This document shows, in pieces, positions 17,345-24,765 of a stretch of 38,923 nucleotides of DNA (positions within the stretch are counted from its first letter, which is position 1; each line of letters starts with the position of its first letter). The position numbers were made by a program, and so were the translations under genes. The notes below the pieces were generated by a model. The model had not been told where the DNA came from and searched no databases. It saw only the letters and a program-made list of their open reading frames with translations. This DNA comes from Actinomycetota bacterium (GTDB lineage Bacteria > Actinomycetota > Acidimicrobiia > Acidimicrobiales > Ilumatobacteraceae), in contig QYPH01000070.1 of the NCBI GenBank assembly GCA_007279905.1, positions 1 to 38,923 of the forward strand, read 5' to 3'.

Positions 17345-17908
17345 TCAGACGCGAGTCACATATTCGGCGGTGCGAGTGTCAACCTTGACACGGTCACCGA
17401 TGTTGACAAACAACGGGACTTGAATCACTTTCCCTGTCTGCAATGTCGCAGGTTTGCGAGCGCCAGACACTCTGTCACCCTGCATGCCTGGCTCGGTAAA
17501 GGCAATTTCAAGTTCTACAGATGGCGGAATTTCAACGCTGACGATTTCGTCTCCATAACTGGCAATCATCGCAACAGCATTTTCGATCAGGTAATCAGCG
17601 GCGTCACCGAGTGCGACTGGCTTAATGGTGAGTTGGTCGTACGTTACGTTGTCCATAAACACATAGTCGTCGCCGTCTTTGTACAGAAACTGCATGTCGC
17701 GCTTGTCGAGAATCGCTTGCTCTACTTTGATGCCTGCGTTAAATGTGCGCTCGAGCATGTTGCCCGTGCGAAGGTTGCGCAACTTTGTGCGCACGAATGC
17801 TCCACCTTTGCCAGGCTTCACGTGTTGAAACTCGACAACGGTGTACAAGGTGTTGTCGATATTGAGAGAAACTCCGTTTTTTAGATCATTCGTCGAGATG
17901 GCAGGCAC
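17345..17908 (-). CDS. efp: Elongation factor P
   Basis: The 187-residue protein has the normal three-barrel EF-P length. Domain I carries the tip loop HVKPGKGGAFVRTKLRNL with Lys34, the residue that reaches the ribosomal peptidyl-transferase centre. Domain II contains FLYKDGDDYVFMD, and the C-terminus ends with VPLFVNIGDRVKVDTRTAEYVTRV, a good match to the family signature. It relieves stalling at proline runs. The start codon is GTG at 17908, giving MPAISTNDLKNG; this lies inside the 3' end of the upstream peptidase gene (28-base overlap). No Lys34-modifying enzyme (EpmA, YmfI) is in the window. Confidence 0.95.
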   Translation of the reverse strand: MPAISTNDLKNGVSLNIDNTLYTVVEFQHVKPGKGGAFVRTKLRNLRTGNMLERTFNAGIKVEQAILDKRDMQFLYKDGDDYVFMDNVTYDQLTIKPVALGDAADYLIENAVAMIASYGDEIVSVEIPPSVELEIAFTEPGMQGDRVSGARKPATLQTGKVIQVPLFVNIGDRVKVDTRTAEYVTRV

Positions 17909-19008
17909 AAAGACTCTTTTCGCGATTGGGTGAGGGATCGGCTGGATGTTGCGGTGACAAGGATCAAATCCTCTATCCGCACTCCACCAACACCTACACG
18001 ATAGACCCCGGGCTCAACGGTCACCACCTCGCCAGGCTGTAATGGCTCGACGAAGTCTGTTCTCACCCATGGCAATTCGTGTATTTGCAGACCAACCCCG
18101 TGCCCGGTGCCATGCAAAAATTCTGGTCCATATCCGGCATCGGTGATGATGCCCCGACAAACCTGGTCGATTGATGAACCGCTTACTCCTGCTCGCACGG
18201 AATTTACTCCTTCATGCTGTGCATGCAAAACCAGATCATGAATCTTTTTGAGTTCACTAGACACTTCACCGATCAAAAAGGTGCGTGTCATGTCAGAGTG
18301 ATAACCGTCGACCAGTCCCCCAACATCGATTACTACCGAATCGCCCTCTCGGATAAACGTGCTCGTGGGCCGATGATGTGGTTTTACCGAGTTCTCTCCC
18401 GTTGCCACAATCGTTTCGTAACTTGGGCCATCGGCGCCATGGCGGCGCATTTTGTATTCCAATTCATCGCGCACATCTCGTTCAGAAACATCATGATCAA
18501 CTGCATCTTCCAACAAACTCCGCACATCAGATAGCGCTAAGTCGGTTGCATGTGCTGCCATCTCCATACGAGCAACTTCCGCATCAGTCTTAATACGACG
18601 CAATTGCTGCACCACTCCAGTGGCCACGACAAACTTGCATGAACTTAAGGAAACAAAAGTCTCAAATGTCAAAACCGACACATCATTTGAATCGAACCCG
18701 CACGTTGCGAGTCCTGTAAGTTCTCGAGACAAGCGTTCCATTTGCAGAGATTGTGTTGGTGCCAAGACAACACGGCATTCAGCGCCAGACAGGCGTATTT
18801 GTTCTGCAGCCTGTTGTGCATATCTGCCGTCAACAATGAGGGCCGCATCATCTTCTTTCACAATCAGAAGAGCAACCGATCCACTAAAACCTGTCAGCCA
18901 TCGAACATTTTCCATCGACGTGACCACGAGTGCTTCCACTCCGAATGAATTGTTCGCCGCCGACAATGCATGTTGCAATCGATTAGTCACCAGCAACGGC
19001 GGGAGCAC
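17881..19008 (-). CDS. M24-family Xaa-Pro aminopeptidase-like protein
   Basis: The 375-residue protein has a creatinase-type N-terminal domain (VTSMENVRWLTGFSGS, LIVDGRYAQQA) and a C-terminal pita-bread domain. All five dinuclear-metal ligands are present: D228 (VIDVGG), D239 (YHSDMTRTF), H303 (HGTGHGVGL), E332 (VEPGVY) and E346 (VRIEDL). It should cleave N-terminal residues before proline or act as a prolidase. Position just upstream of efp is very common for this family. The GTG start at 19008 has no good Shine-Dalgarno and comes 14 bases after the aroQ stop. The last nine codons overlap the start of efp. I leave the symbol blank because PepP and PepQ cannot be separated here. Confidence 0.92.
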   Translation of the reverse strand: MLPPLLVTNRLQHALSAANNSFGVEALVVTSMENVRWLTGFSGSVALLIVKEDDAALIVDGRYAQQAAEQIRLSGAECRVVLAPTQSLQMERLSRELTGLATCGFDSNDVSVLTFETFVSLSSCKFVVATGVVQQLRRIKTDAEVARMEMAAHATDLALSDVRSLLEDAVDHDVSERDVRDELEYKMRRHGADGPSYETIVATGENSVKPHHRPTSTFIREGDSVVIDVGGLVDGYHSDMTRTFLIGEVSSELKKIHDLVLHAQHEGVNSVRAGVSGSSIDQVCRGIITDAGYGPEFLHGTGHGVGLQIHELPWVRTDFVEPLQPGEVVTVEPGVYRVGVGGVRIEDLILVTATSSRSLTQSRKESLCLPSRRMI

Positions 19009-19022
19009 TACGCGACCAGTCG

Positions 19023-19463
19023 TTAGCGATTTTGTAGGTGATGAGCAATTGCTTGTACACCAAGCACATAGCTCTGTTGACCAAATCCGGCAATAGTTCC
19101 GATAGAGACGGGAGCAACAACGCTCACATGTCTAAAAGATTCACGCGATTGTGGATTCGAGATATGAATCTCGACCACCGGACCATCAAATGCGCTCAAG
19201 GCGTCAGTGATGCTCCATGCATAATGCGTGAACGCACCTGGATTAATCATGATTGCAGCAAACTTGCCGCGCGCTTGATGAATCTTTTCAATCAACGCCG
19301 AAGCACTATTGCTCTGAAACGATTCGAGTGTGAAGCCAACTGACTCGGCAGCCTTCGAAGCTGACGCAACATGGTCTGCAAGTGTTGCCGTTCCATAAAT
19401 CTGTGGCTCACGAGTTCCAAGCAAATCGAGATTTGGGCCATTGAGCAACAGAATATTTTGCAT
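19023..19463 (-). CDS. aroQ: 3-Dehydroquinate dehydratase, type II
   Basis: The protein begins ILLLNGPNLDLLGTREPQIYG, which carries the mobile active-site loop (R18, Y23 when counted from MQNILL). N74 and H80 lie in INPGAFTH, and H100 and R107 in VEIHISNPQSRESFRH. It removes water from 3-dehydroquinate, the third shikimate step. The segment usually read as SNHEGELID is SNSASALIEKIH here, close to the mycobacterial QSDSEAQLLDWIH, so this is not a lost active site. Of two in-frame ATGs I prefer 19463 because AAAGG sits about ten bases upstream; the ATG at 19472 would place it almost on top. It follows aroB by 13 bases. Confidence 0.94.
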   Translation of the reverse strand: MQNILLLNGPNLDLLGTREPQIYGTATLADHVASASKAAESVGFTLESFQSNSASALIEKIHQARGKFAAIMINPGAFTHYAWSITDALSAFDGPVVEIHISNPQSRESFRHVSVVAPVSIGTIAGFGQQSYVLGVQAIAHHLQNR

Positions 19464-19476
19464 GCTCGCCATACCT

Positions 19477-20493
19477 TTAGCGTACTTCCATGCGACTCAA
19501 CGCTTGAGTGACTGCCGCAGGTGACACATCGGCCACGAGCTCTACCCCATTTGGCCCATCCAACACGAAAGTCAAACCGCGCAATGCTTTTTTGTCTGAC
19601 AGCATTAAAGACATCAGGTCTTCTGAGCGGCAATCTTGAGGAAGAGCTGTCGACAATCCGTAGGCACCCGAAATCACTCGTTTGTGGTAGTCGACTCTCG
19701 CGTCGTCTATACGTTCGAGAACCCGTGCAAGATGTGCGGCGAAGAGCATTCCGATAGCCACCGATTCACCGTGGGCGATCTCGAACCCTGTAGCAATCTC
19801 AAGAGCATGTCCGAGCGTGTGTCCATAGTTGAGCATCGCACGCACGCCAACTTCACGCTCGTCGTTCGCGACAATGTCCGCTTTGATCTGGATGCATCTG
19901 GCAATTCGCGCAGTGCGATCCATGCTCAACAGATCGTCTCCAGTGAGAAAGTGATACTTCGCCATCTCTCCATAGCCGCATCGCAATTCTCGCTCCGAAA
20001 GAGTTGCCAATGCATCCGTGTCACACAGCACCGCATGTGGTTGCCAAAATGCGCCTACCAAGTTCTTTCCTTCGGGCAGATTGACTCCAGTCTTGCCTCC
20101 TATTGCTGCATCAATCATCCCAACGAGCGAAGTTGGCACATGCACAACAGGCGTGCCGCGATGCCAAGAGGCTGCAGCAAAACCTGCCACGTCAGTAACC
20201 AACCCACCACCAACACCCACCACAACATCGTTGCGATTGAGACCAGCGCGAGCAAACTCTCTCAACACGTGCTCGATCGTGGCCAACGTTTTGTGCTGCT
20301 CACCCTCACCGATTACGACTGTTGTCTGAGGGATATCGGTCTCGACTAAAAGCGGTATTGATTGCTGGGTAACGATGACTGCTCGTCGCGCTGTAGCAGG
20401 CAGCACAGAGTTGAGTTCGATGCGAACACCAGATCCGATAATGACCGGATACGAGCGCACTCCCAATTGAACGGTGACTTGTTGACGACTCAT
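19477..20493 (-). CDS. aroB: 3-Dehydroquinate synthase
   Basis: The 338-residue NAD-dependent enzyme shows GEGEQHKTL (62-70), the nucleotide-binding VGVGGGLVTDVAGF (GGGLVTD at 95-101), PTSLVGMIDAAIGGKTGVNLPEGKNLVGAFWQP, and the metal ligands E176 (YGEMAKY), H225 (LNYGHTLGHALE) and H241 (AHGESVA). It converts DAHP to 3-dehydroquinate, the second shikimate step. Its ATG overlaps the aroK stop (ATGA). aroK-aroB adjacency is widespread. Confidence 0.96.
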   Translation of the reverse strand: MSRQQVTVQLGVRSYPVIIGSGVRIELNSVLPATARRAVIVTQQSIPLLVETDIPQTTVVIGEGEQHKTLATIEHVLREFARAGLNRNDVVVGVGGGLVTDVAGFAAASWHRGTPVVHVPTSLVGMIDAAIGGKTGVNLPEGKNLVGAFWQPHAVLCDTDALATLSERELRCGYGEMAKYHFLTGDDLLSMDRTARIARCIQIKADIVANDEREVGVRAMLNYGHTLGHALEIATGFEIAHGESVAIGMLFAAHLARVLERIDDARVDYHKRVISGAYGLSTALPQDCRSEDLMSLMLSDKKALRGLTFVLDGPNGVELVADVSPAAVTQALSRMEVR

Positions 20494-21068
20494 TTACTCA
20501 CCGATGATTGCACGACTTGCATGACTGCGTCAACTACTTGATCGACTCCCAGATTGGAAGTAACAATTCTTTCAGTCGCTATCTGCTCGTAGAGATCAGA
20601 CCGATCGTTGCTCAGTGTGGTCAATGCACTTCGTGGATCAGTCTCGAGCAATGGTCGAACATTTTTTGATAATGAAGTTCGAGTCACCAATGTGTCGACG
20701 TCGGCATCCAGCCAAATCACATGTGTCGCCGCGTTGAGAATCTTGTTTCTATTGGTCACACGAAGCACCGCTCCACCACCAGTTGCGACTACCACCGATT
20801 GCGTTTCGTTGCGCACAATCTGTGCACAAGCATCGTCGAGAACCTGAGCAAGAACAGATGCTTCAATCTCACGAAAGACTTTTTCGCCGGACTGAGCAAA
20901 AATTTCACTCACCGTCATCTTCTGTTCTCTCAATATCTGAGCATCAATATCGATGAACGAACAATGCAATCGCTGTGCAAGTCTTGTGCCAACAGTCGAT
21001 TTGCCAGAACCCATCAATCCCACAAGCACGACAACGCCGACATCATGAAGATGAGAAATTGTGTTCAC
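20490..21068 (-). CDS. aroK: Shikimate kinase
   Basis: This 192-residue P-loop kinase has GLMGSGKST (17-25), the shikimate-binding FIDIDAQI and FREIEASVL (R66), the ATGGGAVLR loop, and a LID-region RPLLETDP. It phosphorylates shikimate at the 3-hydroxyl. The start is GTG, overlapping the aroC stop (GTGA), and its stop overlaps aroB, so aroC, aroK and aroB form one coupled set. A short N-terminal lead ([11 protein letters not shown]) precedes the first strand. Confidence 0.95.
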   Translation of the reverse strand: MNTISHLHDVGVVVLVGLMGSGKSTVGTRLAQRLHCSFIDIDAQILREQKMTVSEIFAQSGEKVFREIEASVLAQVLDDACAQIVRNETQSVVVATGGGAVLRVTNRNKILNAATHVIWLDADVDTLVTRTSLSKNVRPLLETDPRSALTTLSNDRSDLYEQIATERIVTSNLGVDQVVDAVMQVVQSSVSK

Positions 21069-22228
21069 TTCAGCGATGCAGCAAAAGCTCGGGCATTGCG
21101 GATAAATTCCTCAACAGAATCACCACCAAATTTCCGTTGTGCCTCATTGGCGAGCACCAAGGCAACCATTGTTTCGGCAACTACGCCCATTGCTGGCACG
21201 GCCGTTACATCAGTTCGTTCCTTAAAACTGACGACTTCTTGTTTGGTGACCGTATCGACTGTCTTCATGGTTGGACGATTGAGTGTCGCCAGTGGTTTCA
21301 TTGCTGCGCGAACAACTAAGAGCTCTCCCGTTGTCATGCCACCCTCGGTCCCACCGGCCAACGTGCTCTCGCGTCGATAGTTCTTTTCTACCTCGTCCCA
21401 AATAATGGGGTCATGCGCTTCGCTGCCTCGGCGTCCGGCAACTTCAAATCCATCGCCTATTTCAACGCCCTTGACAGCCTGGATACTCATGATCGCCTGA
21501 GCAAGCAGCCCATCAAGTTTTCGATCCCAGTGCACATAACTGCCGAGTCCAACTGGCATTCCATATGCAAGAACTTCGACAATGCCACCCAAACTGTCAC
21601 CATCTTTTGCAGCCGCTTCTATCTGAGCGATCATCTGCGCTTCTGATTGCTTGTCAAAGCAGCGAACTGGTGAGTCGTCGACAACCGACAAGTCGCTCAT
21701 CAATGGCCGAGCAGTCGAGGCGCTGCGTGCACTCCCCATCTGCACAACATGCGACAAGATTTCGACGCCAATGGTTCCGAGAAAAATCTTGGCAAGCGCA
21801 CCGGCCGCAACTCTCGCGGCTGTCTCGCGTGCACTCGCGCGCTCAAGCACGTCTCGCGCATCATCAAAACCGTATTTTTGCATTCCAGTCAAGTCGGCGT
21901 GGCCGGGACGAGGCTGAGTCAAAGGCTTCTTGGTCTTGCCAGGTGCCGGCGACATCTCTTCATGCCAAACATCGCTCTTCGTCCACTCGCTGTTCTTGAT
22001 CTCTATTGCAATTGGTGAACCGAGCGTGCGCCCGTGTCGTATTCCGCCCAGCAATACGATCTCATCTTGTTCAAAACGCTGTCTCGGACCACGTCCATAA
22101 CCGAGTCGGCGGCGCGCTAATTCGCTTTGCACCTGTTCGGCCGTGACTTCAAGGCCCGCAGGCAGGCCCTCGACAATGACAACAAGGGCCTGGCCATGGC
22201 TTTCGCCTGCAGTCAAGTAACGCAACAT
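21065..22228 (-). CDS. aroC: Chorismate synthase
   Basis: The 387-residue FMNH2-dependent enzyme starts with [25 protein letters not shown] and has [68 protein letters not shown] and the C-terminal [12 protein letters not shown], all standard. It makes chorismate by eliminating phosphate from EPSP. AGGTAG lies about nine bases before the ATG. aroE ends 40 bases upstream; this is the widest gap in the aro block, and a local promoter or separate translation start is possible there. aroA, the enzyme that supplies EPSP, is not in the window. Confidence 0.97.
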   Translation of the reverse strand: MLRYLTAGESHGQALVVIVEGLPAGLEVTAEQVQSELARRRLGYGRGPRQRFEQDEIVLLGGIRHGRTLGSPIAIEIKNSEWTKSDVWHEEMSPAPGKTKKPLTQPRPGHADLTGMQKYGFDDARDVLERASARETAARVAAGALAKIFLGTIGVEILSHVVQMGSARSASTARPLMSDLSVVDDSPVRCFDKQSEAQMIAQIEAAAKDGDSLGGIVEVLAYGMPVGLGSYVHWDRKLDGLLAQAIMSIQAVKGVEIGDGFEVAGRRGSEAHDPIIWDEVEKNYRRESTLAGGTEGGMTTGELLVVRAAMKPLATLNRPTMKTVDTVTKQEVVSFKERTDVTAVPAMGVVAETMVALVLANEAQRKFGGDSVEEFIRNARAFAASLK

Positions 22229-22268
22229 ACATACAGACTACCTGTGGGGTCGCTACCGAACAGGCTAT

Positions 22269-23141
22269 TTACGCGTCGTGCAGGACAACACGATGTGCCA
22301 ATTCATGTAGTGCGGCCTCACGCATTATTTGAATATCGCCCACTTCGCCTAGCCACGCGCGTTGTTGCAATGCTCCCTGGTGCACCAACATCCACAAACC
22401 ATCCACTGTCGAAGCTCCTGCAATTTTTGCTTCGCGCAACAAAGTCGTCTCGAGTGGATAATACACACAGTCCAAAACCACGAGATTTGCGTGCAAATAA
22501 CTTGCATCAATTGGAGTTTGGGCACCGCCCATACCAACCGAAGTTGCATTGATCACCACATTGGCTCGAGCGATGTCATCAACAGAACCAACGCGAGCAG
22601 TCTTTGCACACGACACCGCATCGAGTGCATGAGCCTCTGTTCGATTTATTACTGCAATATCTATTGCCCCACGACGACCGAGCGCAGCGACAATTGCGCG
22701 CGCCGTACCACCTGCCCCCATCACCACTGCACGCACTCCATCGATTTGCACTCCAACCTGTTCAAGTGCGTTGCAGCATCCATCACCATCAGTATTTGAG
22801 CCGATCAATCGTCCGTCTCGCACCGAAATCGTGTTCACCGATCGGGCAGATACGCAAGACTCATCCACTTCGCCGAGATCATTATCTACCGCGCCCAACA
22901 ATGTAAAAACCTCTTCTTTGTGCGGCATCGTCACAGAAAAAGCCTGAATGTTTTTACCTCCGAGAGTGCGAAGAACATCTTCAACTGCGTTCCTTTGCAC
23001 TTCCATGGCAATATATGTCCACCCACAATCTCGATGATGAAACACTGCGTTGTGCATGGCTGGTGACAAACTTTGCGCGACTGGCAAACCAATAATGGCT
23101 GCAACTGCAATGTTGGATGACGCAGAGTTGCCCATCGTCAT
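22269..23141 (-). CDS. aroE: Shikimate dehydrogenase
   Basis: The 290-residue protein has SLSPAMHN (24-31) for shikimate binding, the catalytic Lys75 in VTMPHKEEV, NTDG (116-119), a dinucleotide-binding loop VMGAGGTARAIVAALG and NRT, which favours NADPH. The late motif GLWMLVHQGALQ is also typical. It reduces 3-dehydroshikimate to shikimate. Its ATG overlaps the mltG stop (ATGA), and mltG-aroE adjacency is common in Actinobacteria. Confidence 0.94.
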   Translation of the reverse strand: MTMGNSASSNIAVAAIIGLPVAQSLSPAMHNAVFHHRDCGWTYIAMEVQRNAVEDVLRTLGGKNIQAFSVTMPHKEEVFTLLGAVDNDLGEVDESCVSARSVNTISVRDGRLIGSNTDGDGCCNALEQVGVQIDGVRAVVMGAGGTARAIVAALGRRGAIDIAVINRTEAHALDAVSCAKTARVGSVDDIARANVVINATSVGMGGAQTPIDASYLHANLVVLDCVYYPLETTLLREAKIAGASTVDGLWMLVHQGALQQRAWLGEVGDIQIMREAALHELAHRVVLHDA

Positions 23142-24340
23142 GGCAATAACCCGGCTGCGCGCGACTTTTCTACGTTGACCTCGTGCTGTGCAAGCGTTGC
23201 AGCAAATGCGTGATTACCTTCCTTGTCAGACAACACATAAAACAAATATTTACATGGTTTTGCAACCCCGCTGCAGATGGGATCACCTGACAATGGGTCT
23301 TGTGCTGGATGAAGTGCTGCATTGATCGACGCTCTACCCGGATTGGCGATAGGTGTTGGAGTCAAACCCTTGTACAAATATGTGTTGTAAGGACTATCGA
23401 TATCTTTGGCCTCGGAGAATGTCGCACCTTCGGGGGCAACATACAACAGCGTCGCATCGATCTGTAGCTTCATGCCCAATTCGAGTCTGTTATAAATGAC
23501 GCGAGCGATCTTCGATCGATCACCTTCGGTTTTAGCTTCACGCTCGATCATTGATGCGATGATCAGTGTCTTGTAAGGAGAAAAGCCAACAGTTTCTTGT
23601 GACTTATCAAGATCCTCCTGTCGTGCAACGCGCTCCATTAATTTCACCATCCGCTGCACAACTTGACTTTCTGATTCATCACCTGAAATCTGATAAGTAT
23701 CCGGAAACAACAATCCTTCAAGCGAAGTTTGTGACTCGGGACGATACGACGAAGTAACTGTCGGGTCTTGTGTGGCCTGATAAAAAAGATCGGCGTTGAG
23801 TCTCAATGTTTTTTCGGCCAGTCGCCGACCCATTTGCGCAACGGTAAAACCTTCAGGGAATGTCACTTTGATAAATGTCGCCGACGGAGGGATAGAGAGC
23901 ACTTTCATGATGTTGCCCATGTGATCATGAGGTTTAATGGTGTAATAACCAGGTGTGAGTTCGATGCCACCCTTGCGGGCTACATACCAACGAAACACCC
24001 CAGCGCTCGTAATAAAACCTTCAGACTCAAGTCGTGTACTCACGCTCGACACGCTGTCGCCTTCGTTGATGGTGAACGACACGCCTACGCCCGTGTCGCC
24101 TGAAGGGTTGACTTTCTGCAAGTACCACAGACCAACTGCCCCCAACAGCAGCGACAGACAAACAACAGCCGCTATCACCACGCGAACGAATGGTGCAATC
24201 TCGCGATAATCACGCGGCTGAAGATCAGACTCGAGATCCGTCTCGAGATCAGAATTCAACACGTCATCCCATGGATCTTCGTTCCAATTATCCGCTTGAG
24301 GTGTCGAAGCCTTTGACCTGGTGAGCAAAGGATCAATCAT
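23138..24340 (-). CDS. mltG: Endolytic murein transglycosylase MltG (YceG-like)
   Basis: The start chosen is the ATG at 24340, which has AAGGT seven bases upstream and overlaps the ruvX stop by eight bases; an upstream start at 24367 would overlap far more. The 400-residue product has an acidic cytoplasmic tail of about 50 residues, one TM segment (about 51-75), a LysM-like subdomain (NEGDSVSSVSTRLESEGFI) and the YceG catalytic domain. The catalytic Glu is in IIASMIEREAKTEGD (about residue 266). Other family marks are LEGLLFPDTY, SPYNTYLYKGLTPTPIANPG and LFYVLSDKEGNHAFA. It cuts nascent glycan strands and sets their length. The tail has a DL-rich repeat encoded by a 12-bp tandem repeat. Confidence 0.93.
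   Translation of the reverse strand: MIDPLLTRSKASTPQADNWNEDPWDDVLNSDLETDLESDLQPRDYREIAPFVRVVIAAVVCLSLLLGAVGLWYLQKVNPSGDTGVGVSFTINEGDSVSSVSTRLESEGFITSAGVFRWYVARKGGIELTPGYYTIKPHDHMGNIMKVLSIPPSATFIKVTFPEGFTVAQMGRRLAEKTLRLNADLFYQATQDPTVTSSYRPESQTSLEGLLFPDTYQISGDESESQVVQRMVKLMERVARQEDLDKSQETVGFSPYKTLIIASMIEREAKTEGDRSKIARVIYNRLELGMKLQIDATLLYVAPEGATFSEAKDIDSPYNTYLYKGLTPTPIANPGRASINAALHPAQDPLSGDPICSGVAKPCKYLFYVLSDKEGNHAFAATLAQHEVNVEKSRAAGLLP
24223..24258 (-). repeat. Degenerate 12-bp tandem repeat in mltG
   Basis: Plus-strand units: 24223-24234 gatcagactcga, 24235-24246 gatccgtctcga, 24247-24258 gatcagaattca. They encode tetrapeptides ending in DL (NSDL, ETDL, ESDL) in the cytoplasmic acidic tail. 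The third unit is the most diverged. Confidence 0.65.
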
Positions 24341-24764
24341 GCGCAACCTTATTTCTTTGAGCATCAAGCCAAGACTGCAACATCACTGCTGCTGCGATTT
24401 TGTCAATCACATTTTTTCGATCTTTTGCGGGCACGTTATTCTCTTGCAAAATCTGATGCGCGCTCGCCGTTGTCAATCGCTCGTCGTAGGTGAGCACTGG
24501 CACCCCAACAACGCTAGTCATTTGAGACACCTCGATAGTGGCTGATTGTGCAGCAGCACCGGCTGCCCCTGACATACTGAGTGGCATTCCGACGACCACA
24601 CAATCAATTTCGTATTCCTTCACGATCGCAGCAATTGCTTGATGGTCTTGCAGTCGAGAACCACTTCGGTTCAACACTTGCAGGGGCGAAGCAAGAGTTC
24701 CGCTTGCATCACTTGTTGCAAGACCGATGCGCTTTGTCCCGAGATCAACCCCGAGCGCACGCAT
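24333..24764 (-). CDS. ruvX: Pre-16S rRNA nuclease / Holliday-junction-resolvase-like YqgF
   Basis: The 143-residue RNase H-fold protein has the conserved acidic positions: D7 in GVDLGTKRIGLA, Glu in YDERLTT and Asp in VIDKIAAAVMLQSWLD. VVVGMPLSMSG fills the middle strand. In E. coli the family matures the 5' end of 16S rRNA; a role in recombination has also been proposed. The ATG follows the alaS stop after a single base, and its stop overlaps mltG. The alaS-ruvX-mltG-aroE order is well known in Actinobacteria. Confidence 0.94.
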   Translation of the reverse strand: MRALGVDLGTKRIGLATSDASGTLASPLQVLNRSGSRLQDHQAIAAIVKEYEIDCVVVGMPLSMSGAAGAAAQSATIEVSQMTSVVGVPVLTYDERLTTASAHQILQENNVPAKDRKNVIDKIAAAVMLQSWLDAQRNKVAHD

Positions 24765-24765
24765 G

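Noticed and set aside
19023-19463. Loss of the SNHEG active-site segment in AroQ
   Set aside because: The mycobacterial enzyme also differs here (SDSEA), and the catalytic Arg, Tyr, Asn and His are all present.
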